Source of the DNA: Trametes villosa
Taxonomy: Eukaryota; Basidiomycota; Agaricomycetes; Polyporales; Polyporaceae
Direction: 5' to 3'
DNA: 64,000 nt
NCBI GenBank assembly: GCA_002964805.2
Contig: PUDQ02000049.1
Coordinates: forward strand, 454,425 to 518,424
In this document: positions 55,316-64,000 of the stretch, piece after piece
Layout of the letters: the number at the start of each line of letters is the position of its first letter
Position numbering within the stretch: position 1 is the first letter of the stretch
Translations under genes and position numbers: made by a program
Notes under the pieces: generated by a model
Databases searched by the model: none
What the model was told of the DNA's origin: nothing
Seen by the model: the letters and a program-made list of their open reading frames with translations, nothing else

Positions 55316-58300
55316 CTTCTTGATCGCGCAGATATGTACAGCCTGGTCTCCCGCCGCCTCCACGCGCTGCCCGCCGTCCGCCCCTGCGCCCCCGCCCGCT
55401 CCCCCGCCGTGCCCAGCCTCGGGACGCCGGTGCACTCGCCCTCTCGTGCCGCCCTCTCGTGCCGCCGCCCCGCCAGACCCTGCACATCGCGCCGTGAGTG
55501 ATCGGCCGGAAGCGTCGCACTAGCGCAAGCTCGCGGTTTCTCTGGCGTCACACCTGCCGCCAACGGCTCCCTCCGCCCGGTCCAACGGGCACGACGAGCA
55601 CGTACGGCCGGGGAGCGGTGCTGTGCGACGGCGCCGTCGACGGATGCGGCCTCCGCCGCTAGAACGCGGTCTGTGGCTGCGGGCGGACTGCCTGCAGAGA
55701 ATACTGCACGTACAAGGTGAAACCCCAATGGCCGCGACGAGAACGCCCCGCCGGCGAGCAGTACAGGGGTGCCGCCCGGCGGCGCTGTGGACGGATGCGG
55801 TCTGCACCACCGCGCCCGCGGCGGACTAGAACGCGGTCTTCGGCCGCGGGTACAGCGGATGCAGAGCGCCCCGCACAACAAGGTAAGCCTCTGGTCTGTC
55901 TCAGCCAAAGAGAAGCGTCTGCTCACCGGTATTCGTACCGCGCGTGCGCCCGCACGTTCAGGCGAGCGCGGCGACACTCCCGGCGACGTACTTCGTTCGC
56001 CCCGCATAGTTGCGTTCGGCCGCGCAGGATGCGCGCGATGCAGCCGTGCTTGGAAGCCAAGGCGGCCGGGTTTTCAGAAAACATGCGGTCAGCGACTCGC
56101 TAGGAACGCAGCGCCCCGGACTACTCACCTCTGAAGTAGAAAGCAGCCCGCATCGGCAGCCCGCCGGCCACTGACGCCTCGTCTGGGCGCACTCGATTCA
56201 GAGGCGGCCCCAGTGTTCTCTTCAAGATGCCGAACGGCCGGCCGATGCGCTCCTCGCGAACGGCCGATGCGCGCCCCGATTGCAGTTCGGTCAGGGTTTG
56301 GATGCACGGCGTAGCAGAGATGTACTCACTGGTATGTATACAGGCGCCATACCGAGCTGGTGGCCAAAGACGCAGCAGCCGGCCGAAGCTGGCACCGTCG
56401 ATCACCGCTCACCCGCGGCTCGGCGGCGCTGCTTCGCACTTGCCGCCTCCGCGTCCTCCGCATCGACCACCCAACACGGCTGTGCAAGCCCACTGCGCGC
56501 CCGCCCCGACGTTGTGCTCTTCGCTGCGGCCATAGACTCGGAGAACGCGGCACCGCGCGCCGCGCCTATGTGAGTTGATCGACGCTCTGCACGGAACTGA
56601 ACTCACATTTCGAATAGCGCCTTCTTTGCGCGCGACGAATGCCAGACGAAGTCGCTGGGAGCCGCCCGTCCGCAATATGTGTGATGCACGAACGACTGCA
56701 GGTCAGTCGCTCGCAGCTCGGCGTAGGAGTGGCAGCCGGCCGCCGCTACAGACGCACGAGCACGCAACGTCAGAATCTCGACTGCCCGCGTGCGGTGGTC
56801 TGCACGCCGGGAGATGCCATTCAAGCACGTACCAGACTCCGTGCCGCCCCCGCCGCGCCCAGCCATGCAAGGCCAGCCGCCGCCGTGCTCGGGCCCTTGG
56901 TACGCCCTCAAATCACCCATCTTCTCCGTGCCAGTGATGGACGGCCCGCTGATCATAGCCGTGTAGAGGCGACGAGGCAACAGGCAATCGAGCGTGAGGT
57001 TGGCCGAGGAGCGGCGGGAGGGAGAGGGAGAGTCCCCGGACGTGGGGTGAAAAATACGAGCGGATGTCGGCAGGCGAGACTATCTCAAGCACCGTACCGG
57101 CGCGGCCGAACTACGAAGTACGGAGTCCGCCGTGCGGGGTGCATGCTCGAGCGCGATCTGCTGCACCGTGGGCGTGCGGCCGGCATCGAGGTGAGCATTT
57201 ACATCATTCTTTGCAGGTTCCCGTAGGTTGTTTCCCGCGACGCTCTTCGGTCCGTTCACAGCTTTTGTGGCACTTCGTCGGTGACGTGCGTTGCCGATGG
57301 GATCCCGCAAACACTGTGCGTGGGCCCCGATGTCGCGTACTTTAGGTAGACATCTCCTCGACTGTTGTATAATAAATCTCGGCTCCGTTGTGCCCCGAAC
57401 GGTCTGATAGAGTGTACGGGACGACTGCCCGCCTGCTGAATGTGCTGCCCCATGCCCGAGACTCCTGGCTCGGCGAAACTCCGTGAACGCCTAGAAATCA
57501 ATAGCCTCGGGCTCGTGTCGGCGAGGGAAGCTCAACCTGATATTATGCCGCCTCCTCACGGAAGTTTATTGATTATTCTCCCGACTTACACGCATGCCCG
57601 CGAGAACACTATGAGAACCGATAGGGCCCAGAGTGTCGGTCCAATCGCGCTCAGCGCTGTGGGTACCGATTACGGTCGAAACAAGCTTCGAGGGCTCTCG
57701 CGGAGTGAGGCACGCGGCGGATTCTTTCTCCAGCAACGCCCCGCTCTCCCGCCCGCTTCTAATTAGGCTAGGCCAGCTGCAGGCATTGTCGCGACGGAGG
57801 GACATCCGATACCGAGTCAGAAAGCGAATGTCGGTAAGGCTGAGGCTTCGTAAATCAATCCTACCGGACCTGTGGGTTTCTGGTTTCCGGGGCGTCCGCC
57901 GGCGTGCAGCTCGAAGCAAATCGTTATATTGTATGTACAGTAACACACCGGGGCGATGCAGACGGCCCACACGGGACGCCGGGCGTGCAACCACGCGGCT
58001 CCCGAACAATCAAACACCTGCTGTGCACCGTTACGAGAACGGACTGGTGACCTCGGGCCACCCACCTTCGATCTTGCGTTCGCGGACGCCTCTCGCTACC
58101 GCCCTGCGCTCCGTCGTACACGCAACGAGCGCACCGAGTGGATGCCCCCGCCCCGGTCGTCGCACTACGCATGCAGAGCATTCGGACGGGCAGCGCGTGC
58201 ACGCCGCTGACACCGTCCCGCTGCGACGAAACGGGGGCGCGGGACTGCCTCTCTGCACGCGCATTCGCCCTCGCCGCGGGACGCGAGCGCAAGACGCTCG

Positions 58301-58583
58301 GGCGGGCGGGCGAGTGGCTACGCGAGCCGAACGGGACGAGATCGCAAACACGACGCCCGCGCGCCCATTGGTGCCGCACGACGCCCCGGGGTGTCGCCCC
58401 ATTTTCCAACGCCGATCCGAGCAGACGGCGTCCGACGTAGACGCAGCGTGCGTACGCCTGCGTCGAGCCCTCTGCCCATGCCGCGCGCTGGTTGGTCCCG
58501 GGCTGCGGGTGTGCGCACGGGACGCAGGGGCGGCGGGTCGTCTTTCGTTTCCGCCGGCGTGTCCGCATGACGGAGGGCACGGC
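55316..58583. other. 3.3-kb GC-rich region without recognisable genes
   Basis: Very GC-rich. Long frames appear on all six frames simply because stops are rare, and none shows a domain. It has degenerate internal repeats: a GACGGATGCGG...TAGAACGCGGTCT unit occurs at about 55638-55673 and again at about 55789-55841. It lies between the truncated RBM25-like gene and the retrotransposon LTR, so it may be decayed mobile DNA or a rearrangement product. No terminal repeats were found by eye. Confidence 0.4.
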
Positions 58584-58725
58584 TGTTAAGATAACACTTG
58601 AAGTGGCGTTCGAGCGCACTCAAAGAGTTATAAATAACAAGTAGATTGATGAGTCAAGAGTATTGGTTGTTACAGGATGAAACAGGAGATCGAAACTGGG
58701 GAAAAGAGAGGGAGAGAGGGGGTCC

Positions 58726-58733
58726 TTATATAC
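58726..58733 (-). promoter_or_regulatory. TATA box of the LTR promoter
   Basis: TATATAAG on the element's strand, followed by CT-rich sequence (CCCCCTCTCTCCCTCTC), downstream of the bZIP-type sites. Confidence 0.65.
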
Positions 58734-58804
58734 TGTGGGGGAAGGATCTGCGCAGCAGATCCGCAGTGAAGCGCAGCACTGCTGCAGCACGTCCGCAGTC
58801 AGTA

Positions 58805-58919
58805 TGAGTCAGGTCTGAGCTAAGTATAGTACACCGCAGTCAGGATGAGTCATGAGGAGTCAGGACGAGTCATATGGACTAAATATAGGGGCTGAGTCAG
58901 AATGAGTCAGGTCGAGTCA
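58805..58919. promoter_or_regulatory. Array of TGAGTCA bZIP-type sites in LTR U3
   Basis: Four exact TGAGTCA heptamers at 58805-58811, 58846-58852, 58893-58899 and 58903-58909. There are also one-mismatch copies, GGAGTCA at 58856-58862 and CGAGTCA at 58866-58872 and 58913-58919. TGA(G/C)TCA is the binding site of Gcn4/CpcA and AP-1-type factors. The array lies about 70-190 bp upstream of the TATA box in element orientation, a proper place for an enhancer. Confidence 0.6.
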
Positions 58920-58958
58920 TTGGCCGTATTAGGAACCGAGGATGAAATTGTAACACTA

Positions 58959-58970
58959 CCCCCCCCTTTA
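58959..58970 (-). other. Polypurine tract of the retrotransposon
   Basis: AAAGGGGGGGG (with a flanking TAAAG) on the element's strand, directly 5' of the LTR start with TAG in between. Primes plus-strand synthesis in LTR elements. Confidence 0.8.
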
Positions 58971-58992
58971 GGTTGACCTTCCAGGTCAACGC

Positions 58993-60483
58993 CTAGTCCG
59001 TCATGGTGTCGGTGAAGGCCTTGCGACGGCGAACGATGAACTCCGGGAGTTTCGGGGGTTTGGGAAGCTTCGGGGGCGTGGGGGCTTGAGCAGGAACGGG
59101 AGTGGGTTGAGACGAGGTCGCTGCTGCCGTGGCCAGGTCTGCCTCAAAGTCCTTCCACCCTCCAGGTTCGCGAATGCTGTCGATGGGGACGCGGATGGCG
59201 TAGGCCTTGGCCTTCGCGTTCCTGTCGCTGGTCATGTCGAGGCCTGGGTAGTGGGGGTCTTCCCCTTTGGCGATGGATGAGACGACATAGCGGAGGGTGG
59301 CGAAGGGCATGTGTAGGTCGGCGTCGGGGATGTAGTAGCCGGTCTGGACGCGGAATGCAGCTATCATAGCGCGTTGGAGAGGGGGTAAGAGGGCGTTGGG
59401 AATCGCGGCGAGGCGGTTGACGTCGCTGAACTCCGAGGGATGAATAGGCTTCTCTTCTGGCCAAACCATCCTGATGAATGCGCGAGTACTCCCGGGGATT
59501 GGAGCGATGTAGGCGACGAGGGCGTCGGTGTCGGGGTCGTCCATGTAGGAGTCGTCGGACTCCAAACTGGGCATCGACGAAGTAGGTGAGAGAGGGATGT
59601 ACTCGGGGGACGAGCTGCGAGTGGGTGGTTCGAGGAGGGAGGGCGTTGAGATAGGTGGAGTGTGAACGGATTCGGGGACCGGGGACGTGAGTCGGTCTTC
59701 GAGGGCTTGCCTCACGTCGTGCCACTCCGAGGAAGAGCTCGTCGACGAACTGGGGGGTTCAGGAGTGGAGACTTGTACCTCCGAGAAGTCCGCGATAGGG
59801 GGTTCGTTTTCCTTGTTGTCGTCCCAACTTTCCCAATTGCCGTTGGGAACTCCCCACCTCGTGGTGTCCTCCGTGATCTTGTAGAGGGGGTCGCGGCTAC
59901 CGTTGGTGCCCAGCATGCAGTCGATGCGGGCGGGTCCGTCGTGAGTGGGGTTAGGCTGCGGGGCGTTCCATCCGGCGCGGCGGCGGGGAAGCAGATCTTC
60001 GATCATGCCCAGAGCGGGGTAGAGGGCGACTTGGTTGAGGGTGACCTCGGCGATCTGGATGACCCTGCTGAAGGCGGCGGTGTAGGAGACGTTCGCTTGC
60101 CTGAGGAAAACGATCTCCTGGGGGTCCGGATGGTTCTGGACGTAGTTGTCCATGTGGCGGAGAGCGGGAAGGACGTCGCCGCACATCCGGTACACGTCGA
60201 CCCAGTGACGTGTTCCGGGGAGCGAGACGAGGCGTTGATTGGTAATCGCCTGGAGATCGGGGTGGAGGAGAGTCCACCCGAGCCGGTCGGGCAGAGTCCC
60301 ATTGGAATAGGACGCAGTGGGGAGGCGAGGGAGGTGGTCGTAGGTCGGGTTCACCCCCTTCACAAAGGAGGGTGCAGGAGGGACAAGGCGTCCCAGGACG
60401 GGGGCTTGGAGTCGATTGATCGGAGAGGGGGAGTTCGAGGAGCGAGTGCGGTGTTGGCGGCGAGAGCGGTGGTTGCGGGCCAT
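58993..60483 (-). CDS. Additional 3' ORF of the gypsy element, 496 aa, function unknown
   Basis: Open frame between pol and the LTR, on the pol strand but in another frame. The ATG at 60483 (MARNHRSRRQHRTRSS) lies 82 bp after the pol stop. An earlier Met at 60645 would overlap the end of pol. I favour 60483 because the upstream part is low in order. Features: an Arg-rich N-terminus; a globular part of about 190 residues (RHWVDVYRMCGDVLPALRHM, IVFLRQANVSYTAAFSRVIQ, VTLNQVALYPALGMIEDL); a Ser/Pro/acidic middle (EPPSSSTSSSSEWHDV); a second compact part (IPNALLPPLQRAMIAAFRVQ, YYIPDADLHMPFATLRYVVS); then a Pro-rich stretch and a basic end (KLPEFIVRRRKAF). No transmembrane helix, so not an envelope-type protein. 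No cysteine knuckle or catalytic motif was seen. It is intact, which suggests selection or recent copying. Family unknown. Confidence 0.75.
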   Translation of the reverse strand: MARNHRSRRQHRTRSSNSPSPINRLQAPVLGRLVPPAPSFVKGVNPTYDHLPRLPTASYSNGTLPDRLGWTLLHPDLQAITNQRLVSLPGTRHWVDVYRMCGDVLPALRHMDNYVQNHPDPQEIVFLRQANVSYTAAFSRVIQIAEVTLNQVALYPALGMIEDLLPRRRAGWNAPQPNPTHDGPARIDCMLGTNGSRDPLYKITEDTTRWGVPNGNWESWDDNKENEPPIADFSEVQVSTPEPPSSSTSSSSEWHDVRQALEDRLTSPVPESVHTPPISTPSLLEPPTRSSSPEYIPLSPTSSMPSLESDDSYMDDPDTDALVAYIAPIPGSTRAFIRMVWPEEKPIHPSEFSDVNRLAAIPNALLPPLQRAMIAAFRVQTGYYIPDADLHMPFATLRYVVSSIAKGEDPHYPGLDMTSDRNAKAKAYAIRVPIDSIREPGGWKDFEADLATAAATSSQPTPVPAQAPTPPKLPKPPKLPEFIVRRRKAFTDTMTD

Positions 60484-60565
60484 TGTCGAAGCTGAGGCTG
60501 TCGAAGTCGAGGAGGAGTAGTGCGAGTGGGTTGAGGGAATCCAGAGTGGGCAGGGTCTGGGGATT

Positions 60566-63500
60566 TCAGGCCATCTTGTGCAGCTTTTTATAGCGTTGAA
60601 GAGTTGCTTGTGCGTGTTTGAGGTCCTTCTCACGCAGCCACTCATTCTCGTGCTGCGGACGGCCTTTCCATGTGACTAGATACTGGATTCCTCCACGGGC
60701 TGGCTTCCTGTGATTGATAATTGCTTCGATTTCCCACTCTTCCTCTCCGTCAATTGTGTCCGGTGGTGGTGACACGTAATTCGGACCGTGTTCTGGGGTG
60801 GTTCGGTAGTGCGTGATCAAGGCGGTGTGAAATACTGGATGAATCTTCCATGCCTTTGGGAGTCGGAGTTTCACGGTGGTAGGTCCCATGACTTCGTCGA
60901 TGACAAAGGGACCTTCTCGTTTTGGTGCGAGTTTCCGGTTGGGATAGGGCAACTTGAGGTTCGTGGATTCGAGGAACACCTTATCTCCCTTCTGGAAGGT
61001 CACATTGCCTGCTGCCTGTCTCTTGGCCATGGCGGCGGCGGCCTTTGCGTGGGAGGCGATGGCGTTTTCTCGGAGTTCCTTGAGGTGATTCAATCGTTCT
61101 TCCGTGCTGGGGTGCTTGGGCTTAGGGTGTACGGTGCCTATAGCTCGTGGTTGATATCCCATCAGAAGTTCGAAGGGGCTTTTCCCAGTGACTGAATGAG
61201 TCCGGTGATTGTGCGCGAATTCAAATTGTGGCAAGAGGGTGCTCCACGTGTCGGGGTAGTTCCCACAATAGATCCGCAGTGCGACTTCGATTTCTTGAAT
61301 GGTCCGTTCTGATTGTCCGTCGGTTTGAGGGTGGTGAGACGTGCTGAGCGATTGGCCAATCCCGAGGAGTTTATTCATTTCTTGGTATGCATGTGAGATG
61401 AATTGCGGGCCTCGGTCGGATATGATGCGGTCCGGAAGTCCAAATCGGGAGTAAACATCTCTCACGAGAAGATGTGCGGTGTCCATGGCGTTGGTTTCCT
61501 TTGTACATTCCGAGAGAACAATAGCCTTGGATTCGTCGTGGTCGACAACCACTTGAATTGCGTCGAACCCGTTGGATAAAGGGAGCCCGGTGACATAGTC
61601 CATGGTTATTGTGCCGAATGGTCTTGTTGATCCGCTATGTGGAATAGGCATCATTCCGGGTTGAGTGGGATGTGTGTTGACTTTGGCGGTTTGGCATGTT
61701 GCGCATCCTTTGACGTATTGGGTAATGAAGTGTCGCATGCCTGGCCACCAGTATTCTCGGTTGACAAGTTCGAAGGTTTTTTGGATTCCGGGGTGTCCCA
61801 TGACTGCTGGTTCATGATGTAGGCGGACTACTTCTCGGCGGATATTGTCTTCGGGCGGGACATAGACCTTCCCTTTGAAGAGAACAATGCCGTCGTCCAT
61901 GCGCCAGTCGGTCTTGGTTCCAAAAATAGGTTCCTTCTTGAGGTGCCACGCTCCATTGGTTGAGTCCATGACTGATTTGTCACGAGAAGTGGTGCTGCGG
62001 ATTAATTCCTGGAGGTCCACGTGGACTGCCTTGGCGAATAGATCTCCCGGGATCATAGTGACTTCTTCGTTATCGTGGTCTCCCGGGTCGTGGTCCGGTC
62101 TTCTGGATAGAGCGTCGGCTTGAACCAGGTTTTTTCCTGGTAGATGTCTGATGACGTAGTTGAATTCGGATAAGAAGTTGCTCCATCGTGCTTGTCTTCG
62201 GTTGAGTTTTCTAGCACTGCGCCAATATGTCAAGTTCTTGTGGTCTGACAGGATTTCTACTGGTTGTTCGGCGCCCTCGATGTAGTGTCTCCACGTTTCC
62301 AGTGCTCGGATGATGGCGAGGAGTTCGCGGTCGTAGATCTGGTAGTTGCGTTCGGTTTCGGTAAAGGATTTTGATAGATATGCACAGGGGTGCCATATCC
62401 CTTCCTCCCCTTTTTGCCTCAACACCGCCCCGGTGGCGACTTTGGACGCGTCGCACTCGATTTGGAATGGTTTTGATACGTCCGGTTGAAGCAAAATAGG
62501 CTCCTCGATGAAGCGCTTCTTGATGTCTTGGAATGCTTGTTCGCATGCGGGGGTCCACTTCCATGGGTTATCCTTCCGAGTTAAGTCGTTCAGGGGTCTT
62601 GCTAGGTCGGCGAATCCTCGTATGAACCTCCGATAGAAGTTCGCAAATCCTAGGAAGCTTTGGACTTGTTTGACTGTTGTTGGAGTGGGCCAGTCCTTTA
62701 GTCCGTCGAGCTTGACTGGGTCCATTGATACTTGTCCTGGCGACACGATTGCCCCTAGGAATTCTACCCGTTGAACTTCAAACTCGCATTTCTCTGCCTT
62801 GAGGTATAGATCGTTGTCGCGTAGTCGTTCGATTACTAGCCGCGTGTGTTTGCGTAGATCTTCGAGGTTGTCAGAGAAGAGTAGGATATCGTCCATATAG
62901 ATTACTAGCCATCCTTCTGACAGATAGTCGTGAAAGATGGCGTTCATCATGGTTTGGAAGGTTGCGGGGGCGTTGCAGAGCCCAAAGAACATAACTGTTG
63001 GTTCGAACAGTCCTCGAGGGGTTTTGAACGCTGCCTTCCATTGGTCGCCTTCCTTGATACGGACATTGTTGTATCCTGCTCGAACATCGAGTTTGGTGAA
63101 GTATTTCGCTCCGCCTAGCTTGTCAAATAGGTCGGATATGAGTGGTAGAGGTCCTGCGTCCTTGATCGTTCCATCATTGAGGTATCGGTAGTCTTGGACT
63201 GGTCGTAGTGAGCCATCCTTCTTTTTGACGAAGAAGAATGGTGATGCCATTGGTGATTTGGAGGGTCGTATATAACCTTTGGCGAGGTTTTCGTCCACGA
63301 ACTTGTCGAGTTCTCCTCGTTCCGCTGGGGATAATGGAATAATCTTGCAGTCGCGAGGTACAAATTCTGCCTTTAGCTTGATGTCATGGTCCCATGGTCT
63401 TGTAATGGGCATGCGCTCCGCGGATTTCTTGTCAAAAACGTCTCGTAGGTCCAACAAATATTCTGGTAGTAGTTCTTCGAGTGTCTTGACCTTTTGCCCT

Positions 63501-64000
63501 TCGTGCGCCTTGATTGCTAGATTGGTTGACATTGTTGCTCGTCCGATAGTGAGGTCTTTGGATTGTTGTCTGAGAGAACTCAAGATCGTATTGGCCTGGA
63601 CGTTCCAGGTATCGTTGTCTTCTAGATCTTCCGAGGTTCTCCTGATGAATTGATGGACCCCTTCTGGGTCTGCTGTTGTCGTTCGTGGTAGTCCCCACAT
63701 TGGGACTCCTGGTGGGGGGTCGTGATGTTGCTGGTATTCTCGACGGAGTTGTTGTTTCTTGATAATCTTCGGGTCAAACTCGAAATGTCCCGAGTCCCAA
63801 TTGACCTTTGGATTGTATCGTCGGATCCATGGAATGCCTAGGATGGCGTCGTCCCGTCCTAGGTCAGCGACGTAGAAGTTCGTGGGTAGTTCGTGTCCTC
63901 GGACCACGAAGTTGGATTCCACTCGGTGGGTGACTTCTCCAATGGTGTTAATGCTGTCATCCGCGTTTCGGAATCGGATTGGTTTTGGTAGTTTGACCGT
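60566..64000 (-). CDS. Ty3/gypsy Pol polyprotein (5' part outside window)
   Basis: At least 1144 codons without a stop to the window edge. Domains in order: retropepsin C-terminal block (DAILGIPWI); reverse transcriptase with KLDVRAGYNNVRIKEGDQWK, FGLCNAPATFQTMMN and the catalytic YMDD (62888-62899); RNase H with DASKVATGAVL and YDRELLAIIRALETW; the integrase zinc finger (HHEPAVMGHPG, then CATCQTAK); the integrase core with Asp in TMDYVTGLPL, ISDRGPQFISHAYQEMNKLL and Glu in QSERTIQEIE; a GPY/F-like region (PYPNRKLAPKREGPFVIDEV); and a C-terminal chromodomain (YLVTWKGRPQHENEWLREKD). This order, with the chromodomain, defines a chromovirus. The first Asp motif of the protease lies upstream. The frame is intact and all visible catalytic residues are kept. 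Confidence 0.95.
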   Translation of the reverse strand, partial: TVKLPKPIRFRNADDSINTIGEVTHRVESNFVVRGHELPTNFYVADLGRDDAILGIPWIRRYNPKVNWDSGHFEFDPKIIKKQQLRREYQQHHDPPPGVPMWGLPRTTTADPEGVHQFIRRTSEDLEDNDTWNVQANTILSSLRQQSKDLTIGRATMSTNLAIKAHEGQKVKTLEELLPEYLLDLRDVFDKKSAERMPITRPWDHDIKLKAEFVPRDCKIIPLSPAERGELDKFVDENLAKGYIRPSKSPMASPFFFVKKKDGSLRPVQDYRYLNDGTIKDAGPLPLISDLFDKLGGAKYFTKLDVRAGYNNVRIKEGDQWKAAFKTPRGLFEPTVMFFGLCNAPATFQTMMNAIFHDYLSEGWLVIYMDDILLFSDNLEDLRKHTRLVIERLRDNDLYLKAEKCEFEVQRVEFLGAIVSPGQVSMDPVKLDGLKDWPTPTTVKQVQSFLGFANFYRRFIRGFADLARPLNDLTRKDNPWKWTPACEQAFQDIKKRFIEEPILLQPDVSKPFQIECDASKVATGAVLRQKGEEGIWHPCAYLSKSFTETERNYQIYDRELLAIIRALETWRHYIEGAEQPVEILSDHKNLTYWRSARKLNRRQARWSNFLSEFNYVIRHLPGKNLVQADALSRRPDHDPGDHDNEEVTMIPGDLFAKAVHVDLQELIRSTTSRDKSVMDSTNGAWHLKKEPIFGTKTDWRMDDGIVLFKGKVYVPPEDNIRREVVRLHHEPAVMGHPGIQKTFELVNREYWWPGMRHFITQYVKGCATCQTAKVNTHPTQPGMMPIPHSGSTRPFGTITMDYVTGLPLSNGFDAIQVVVDHDESKAIVLSECTKETNAMDTAHLLVRDVYSRFGLPDRIISDRGPQFISHAYQEMNKLLGIGQSLSTSHHPQTDGQSERTIQEIEVALRIYCGNYPDTWSTLLPQFEFAHNHRTHSVTGKSPFELLMGYQPRAIGTVHPKPKHPSTEERLNHLKELRENAIASHAKAAAAMAKRQAAGNVTFQKGDKVFLESTNLKLPYPNRKLAPKREGPFVIDEVMGPTTVKLRLPKAWKIHPVFHTALITHYRTTPEHGPNYVSPPPDTIDGEEEWEIEAIINHRKPARGGIQYLVTWKGRPQHENEWLREKDLKHAQATLQRYKKLHKMA

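Larger units (their letters stand above)
58584..58955 (-). repeat. 3' LTR of the gypsy element, 372 bp
   Basis: Begins on the element's strand with TGTTACAATT after the polypurine tract and ends with CTTAACA. The imperfect inverted ends are TGTTA/TAACA. Inside are a cluster of TGACTCA motifs (U3), a TATATAAGG box and a pyrimidine-rich stretch. Boundaries rest on TG...CA ends and the adjoining PPT. The second LTR needed for proof is outside the window. Confidence 0.85.
58584..64000 (-). mobile_element. Ty3/gypsy LTR retrotransposon (chromovirus), 3' part, running off the window
   Basis: The minus-strand element holds, in 5'-to-3' order: the pol frame (64000-60566) with retropepsin end, reverse transcriptase, RNase H, integrase and chromodomain; an extra ORF (60483-58993); a polypurine tract; and a 372-bp LTR (58584-58955) with TG...CA ends. 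gag, the primer-binding site and the 5' LTR lie beyond 64000. All frames in view are open, which points to a young insertion. Target-site duplication cannot be tested because the other end is absent. Confidence 0.93.

Noticed and set aside
58575..58583. A target-site duplication next to the LTR.
   Set aside because: The other end of the element lies beyond the window, so a duplication cannot be verified.
55717..58619. Several frames of 100-318 aa in the GC-rich block, on both strands.
   Set aside because: They overlap one another in all frames, are Arg/Ala/Pro-rich and arise from stop-codon scarcity in GC-rich DNA; no domain or splice pattern supports them.
59662..60495. Long plus-strand frame (277 aa) opposite the extra retroelement ORF.
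   Set aside because: It is the antisense shadow of the intact minus-strand ORF and is Gly/Val/Arg-rich without a domain.
1..64000. CRISPR arrays, bacterial operons, riboswitches or rRNA genes.
   Set aside because: No regularly spaced repeats or rRNA motifs were seen, and the intron-rich genes are eukaryotic.

Overview
The window is nuclear DNA of a filamentous basidiomycete fungus. I infer a wood- or litter-decaying Agaricomycete, possibly a polypore, but the species cannot be fixed from the sequence alone. The reasons are GC-rich coding sequence, genes broken by many 45-65 bp GT-AG introns, a protein set typical of Agaricomycetes, and a chromodomain Ty3/gypsy retrotransposon. Most reading frames look broken until the short introns are removed. 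I reconstructed the splices by hand wherever phase and protein similarity agreed.

Layout: 0-1.1 kb holds an unrecognised two-exon gene. From 1.2 to 11.3 kb two GH20 beta-N-acetylhexosaminidase genes (both minus strand) flank a small unknown gene and two tandem F-box-type paralogs. From 11.9 to 20.4 kb there is a housekeeping block: an Ent3-type epsin, a large disordered protein with a C-terminal membrane hairpin, the RNA polymerase III subunit Rpc17 and the CCR4-NOT subunit Not2, the last two being divergent from a short shared promoter. A secreted type-B carboxylesterase follows (20.9-23.4 kb), then an intron-containing tRNA-Leu(CAG) at 24.9 kb, a Trk-type potassium transporter (25.7-29.0 kb) and a long WDR7/rabconnectin-like WD40 gene (29.3-34.5 kb).

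From 34.5 to 43.1 kb the DNA is gene-poor. It has two genes for single-pass membrane proteins (about 36.6-37.4 kb and 38.5-39.8 kb), and I could assign nothing to the rest. An Msp1/ATAD1-type AAA ATPase lies at 43.1-44.4 kb. Three secreted-enzyme genes follow on the minus strand: a second carboxylesterase, a divergent A1-like aspartic peptidase and a GH37 trehalase with a GPI-like tail (44.8-53.2 kb).

The right end is dynamic. An RBM25-like splicing-factor gene (54.05-55.3 kb) loses its expected C-terminal part and runs into 3.3 kb of GC-rich sequence without recognisable genes. After that comes a Ty3/gypsy chromovirus on the minus strand (58.58 kb to the window edge). It has an LTR, a polypurine tract, an open pol frame from the end of protease through a chromodomain, and an additional 496-residue ORF between pol and the LTR. 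The LTR carries an array of TGAGTCA motifs, the consensus of Gcn4/AP-1-type bZIP factors.

Functional themes: chitin-derived sugar, ester and trehalose hydrolysis (GH20 pair, carboxylesterase pair, trehalase, peptidase) scattered between housekeeping genes. I see no biosynthetic cluster, CRISPR array or rRNA. The most unusual items are the extra retroelement ORF, the bZIP-site array in its LTR, the truncated RBM25 gene, the nested GH20/F-box duplication, and 12-nt and 21-nt microexons.
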